Part shown: piece by piece, positions 60,432 to 60,629 of the stretch
Layout of the letters: each line of letters starts with the position of its first letter
Numbering within the stretch: position 1 is the first letter of the stretch
Source: Armatimonadota bacterium
Lineage (GTDB): Bacteria > Armatimonadota > Hebobacteria > CAIYQO01
Reading direction: 5' to 3'
DNA length: 60,629 nucleotides
Assembly: GCA_029553475.1 (NCBI GenBank)
Contig: JAKPKV010000057.1
Location: 1 to 60,629 of the forward strand
Translations under genes and position numbers: made by a program
The notes under the pieces: model-generated
Databases searched by the model: none
Seen by the model: the letters and a program-made list of their open reading frames with translations, nothing else
Told to the model about the DNA's origin: nothing

Positions 60432-60629
60432 ATGGCAGAGGAATGGCGCAATTGGTCCGGGAGCCTGCGTTTTCATCCGGCGAGCATTGCCAGGCCCACT
60501 GACGAAGACCGGTTAATTGCGATCATTCGCCAGGCGGCGGCGGATGGGCGGACGGTGCGGGTCGTCGGCGCGGGGCACTCCTCGTCGCCCCTGGTGGAGA
60601 CGACCGGGGTGCTGGTCTCGCTGGAGCAG
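60432..60629 (+). CDS. FAD-linked oxidase (lactone oxidase type), N-terminal part, runs off the window
   Basis: The first 66 codons of an FAD-binding (PCMH-fold) oxidoreductase of the gulonolactone/arabinonolactone oxidase type. The visible part is MAEEWRNWSGSLRFHPASIA, then RLIAIIRQAAADGRTVRVVGAGHSSSPLVETTGVLVSLE. The G-x-G-H-S-x-S segment is the FAD-contact loop typical of the ALO family (VGAGHSWSPL). GAGG at 60420-60423 lies eight bases before the ATG. The substrate cannot be told without the C-terminal domain. Confidence 0.85.
   Translation, partial: MAEEWRNWSGSLRFHPASIARPTDEDRLIAIIRQAAADGRTVRVVGAGHSSSPLVETTGVLVSLEQ

Overview
High-GC bacterial chromosome segment, most likely from an Armatimonadota-type organism. 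The best clue is two prepilin-type proteins (4809-5741 minus, 52760-53977 plus). Each has an N-terminal [19 protein letters not shown] helix followed by a [13 protein letters not shown]-type extension and an H-X9-DG motif, a combination abundant in that phylum. This is inference from family knowledge; no taxonomic search was possible. Kdo phosphatase (kdsC) and an outer-membrane polysaccharide exporter imply a diderm cell.

Layout. (1) 1-2.8 kb: housekeeping run guaA (5' cut, apparent frameshift), hpt, rho. (2) 2.9-13.5 kb: secreted proteins (FGE-fold/PEGA-like protein, prepilin with a PA14-like module, a 733-aa protein ending in a phage-tail-like domain, an amidohydrolase, a 1115-aa CBM9/GH99-like protein). 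(3) 13.6-26.2 kb: mixed metabolism: an ABC permease broken by an amber codon, cysS, a sulfatase, a YbjN protein, a CPA2 antiporter with two RCK modules, bifunctional NAD(P)HX repair enzyme, TldD, a methyltransferase and OsmC. (4) 26.4-35.2 kb: sugar nucleotidyltransferase, acetyltransferase, an unusual 5'-nucleotidase-like protein, cupin, ArsR regulator divergent from a 2[4Fe-4S] ferredoxin, kdsC, bcp, and a LuxR-type regulator coupled to pnuC. (5) 35.9-52.2 kb: an envelope polysaccharide locus. It holds a three-gene diacetamido-sugar set resembling WlbA/C/B, a FemAB-like transferase, O-antigen-ligase-like polymerase, a deacetylase-like protein, two glycosyltransferases, a Wza-like exporter, a Wzc-like BY-kinase and a WbpM-like dehydratase. 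(6) 52.7-60.6 kb: second prepilin, glyQ without glyS, a GGDEF protein, a purple-acid-phosphatase-like protein, a small winged-helix protein, an IS5-type remnant, a nucleotidyltransferase-fold protein and the start of an FAD-linked oxidase.

The genes of the polysaccharide locus fit one pathway: WlbA/C/B-like enzymes and the WbpM-like enzyme make UDP-sugars, GT2/GT4 enzymes assemble the repeat, the Wzy/WaaL-like protein polymerises or ligates it, and the Wza/Wzc pair exports it. No flippase or Wzb phosphatase is in the window.

Intergenic DNA is unusually rich in inverted-repeat elements. These include two copies of a 136-bp element with exchanged arms, a ~460-bp element with 135-bp arms, a ~310-bp element built on an ACGAGT-type microsatellite, a perfect 30-bp inverted repeat and several dispersed short repeats. 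No CRISPR array, tRNA or rRNA gene was recognised. All functional assignments come from reading motifs by eye.
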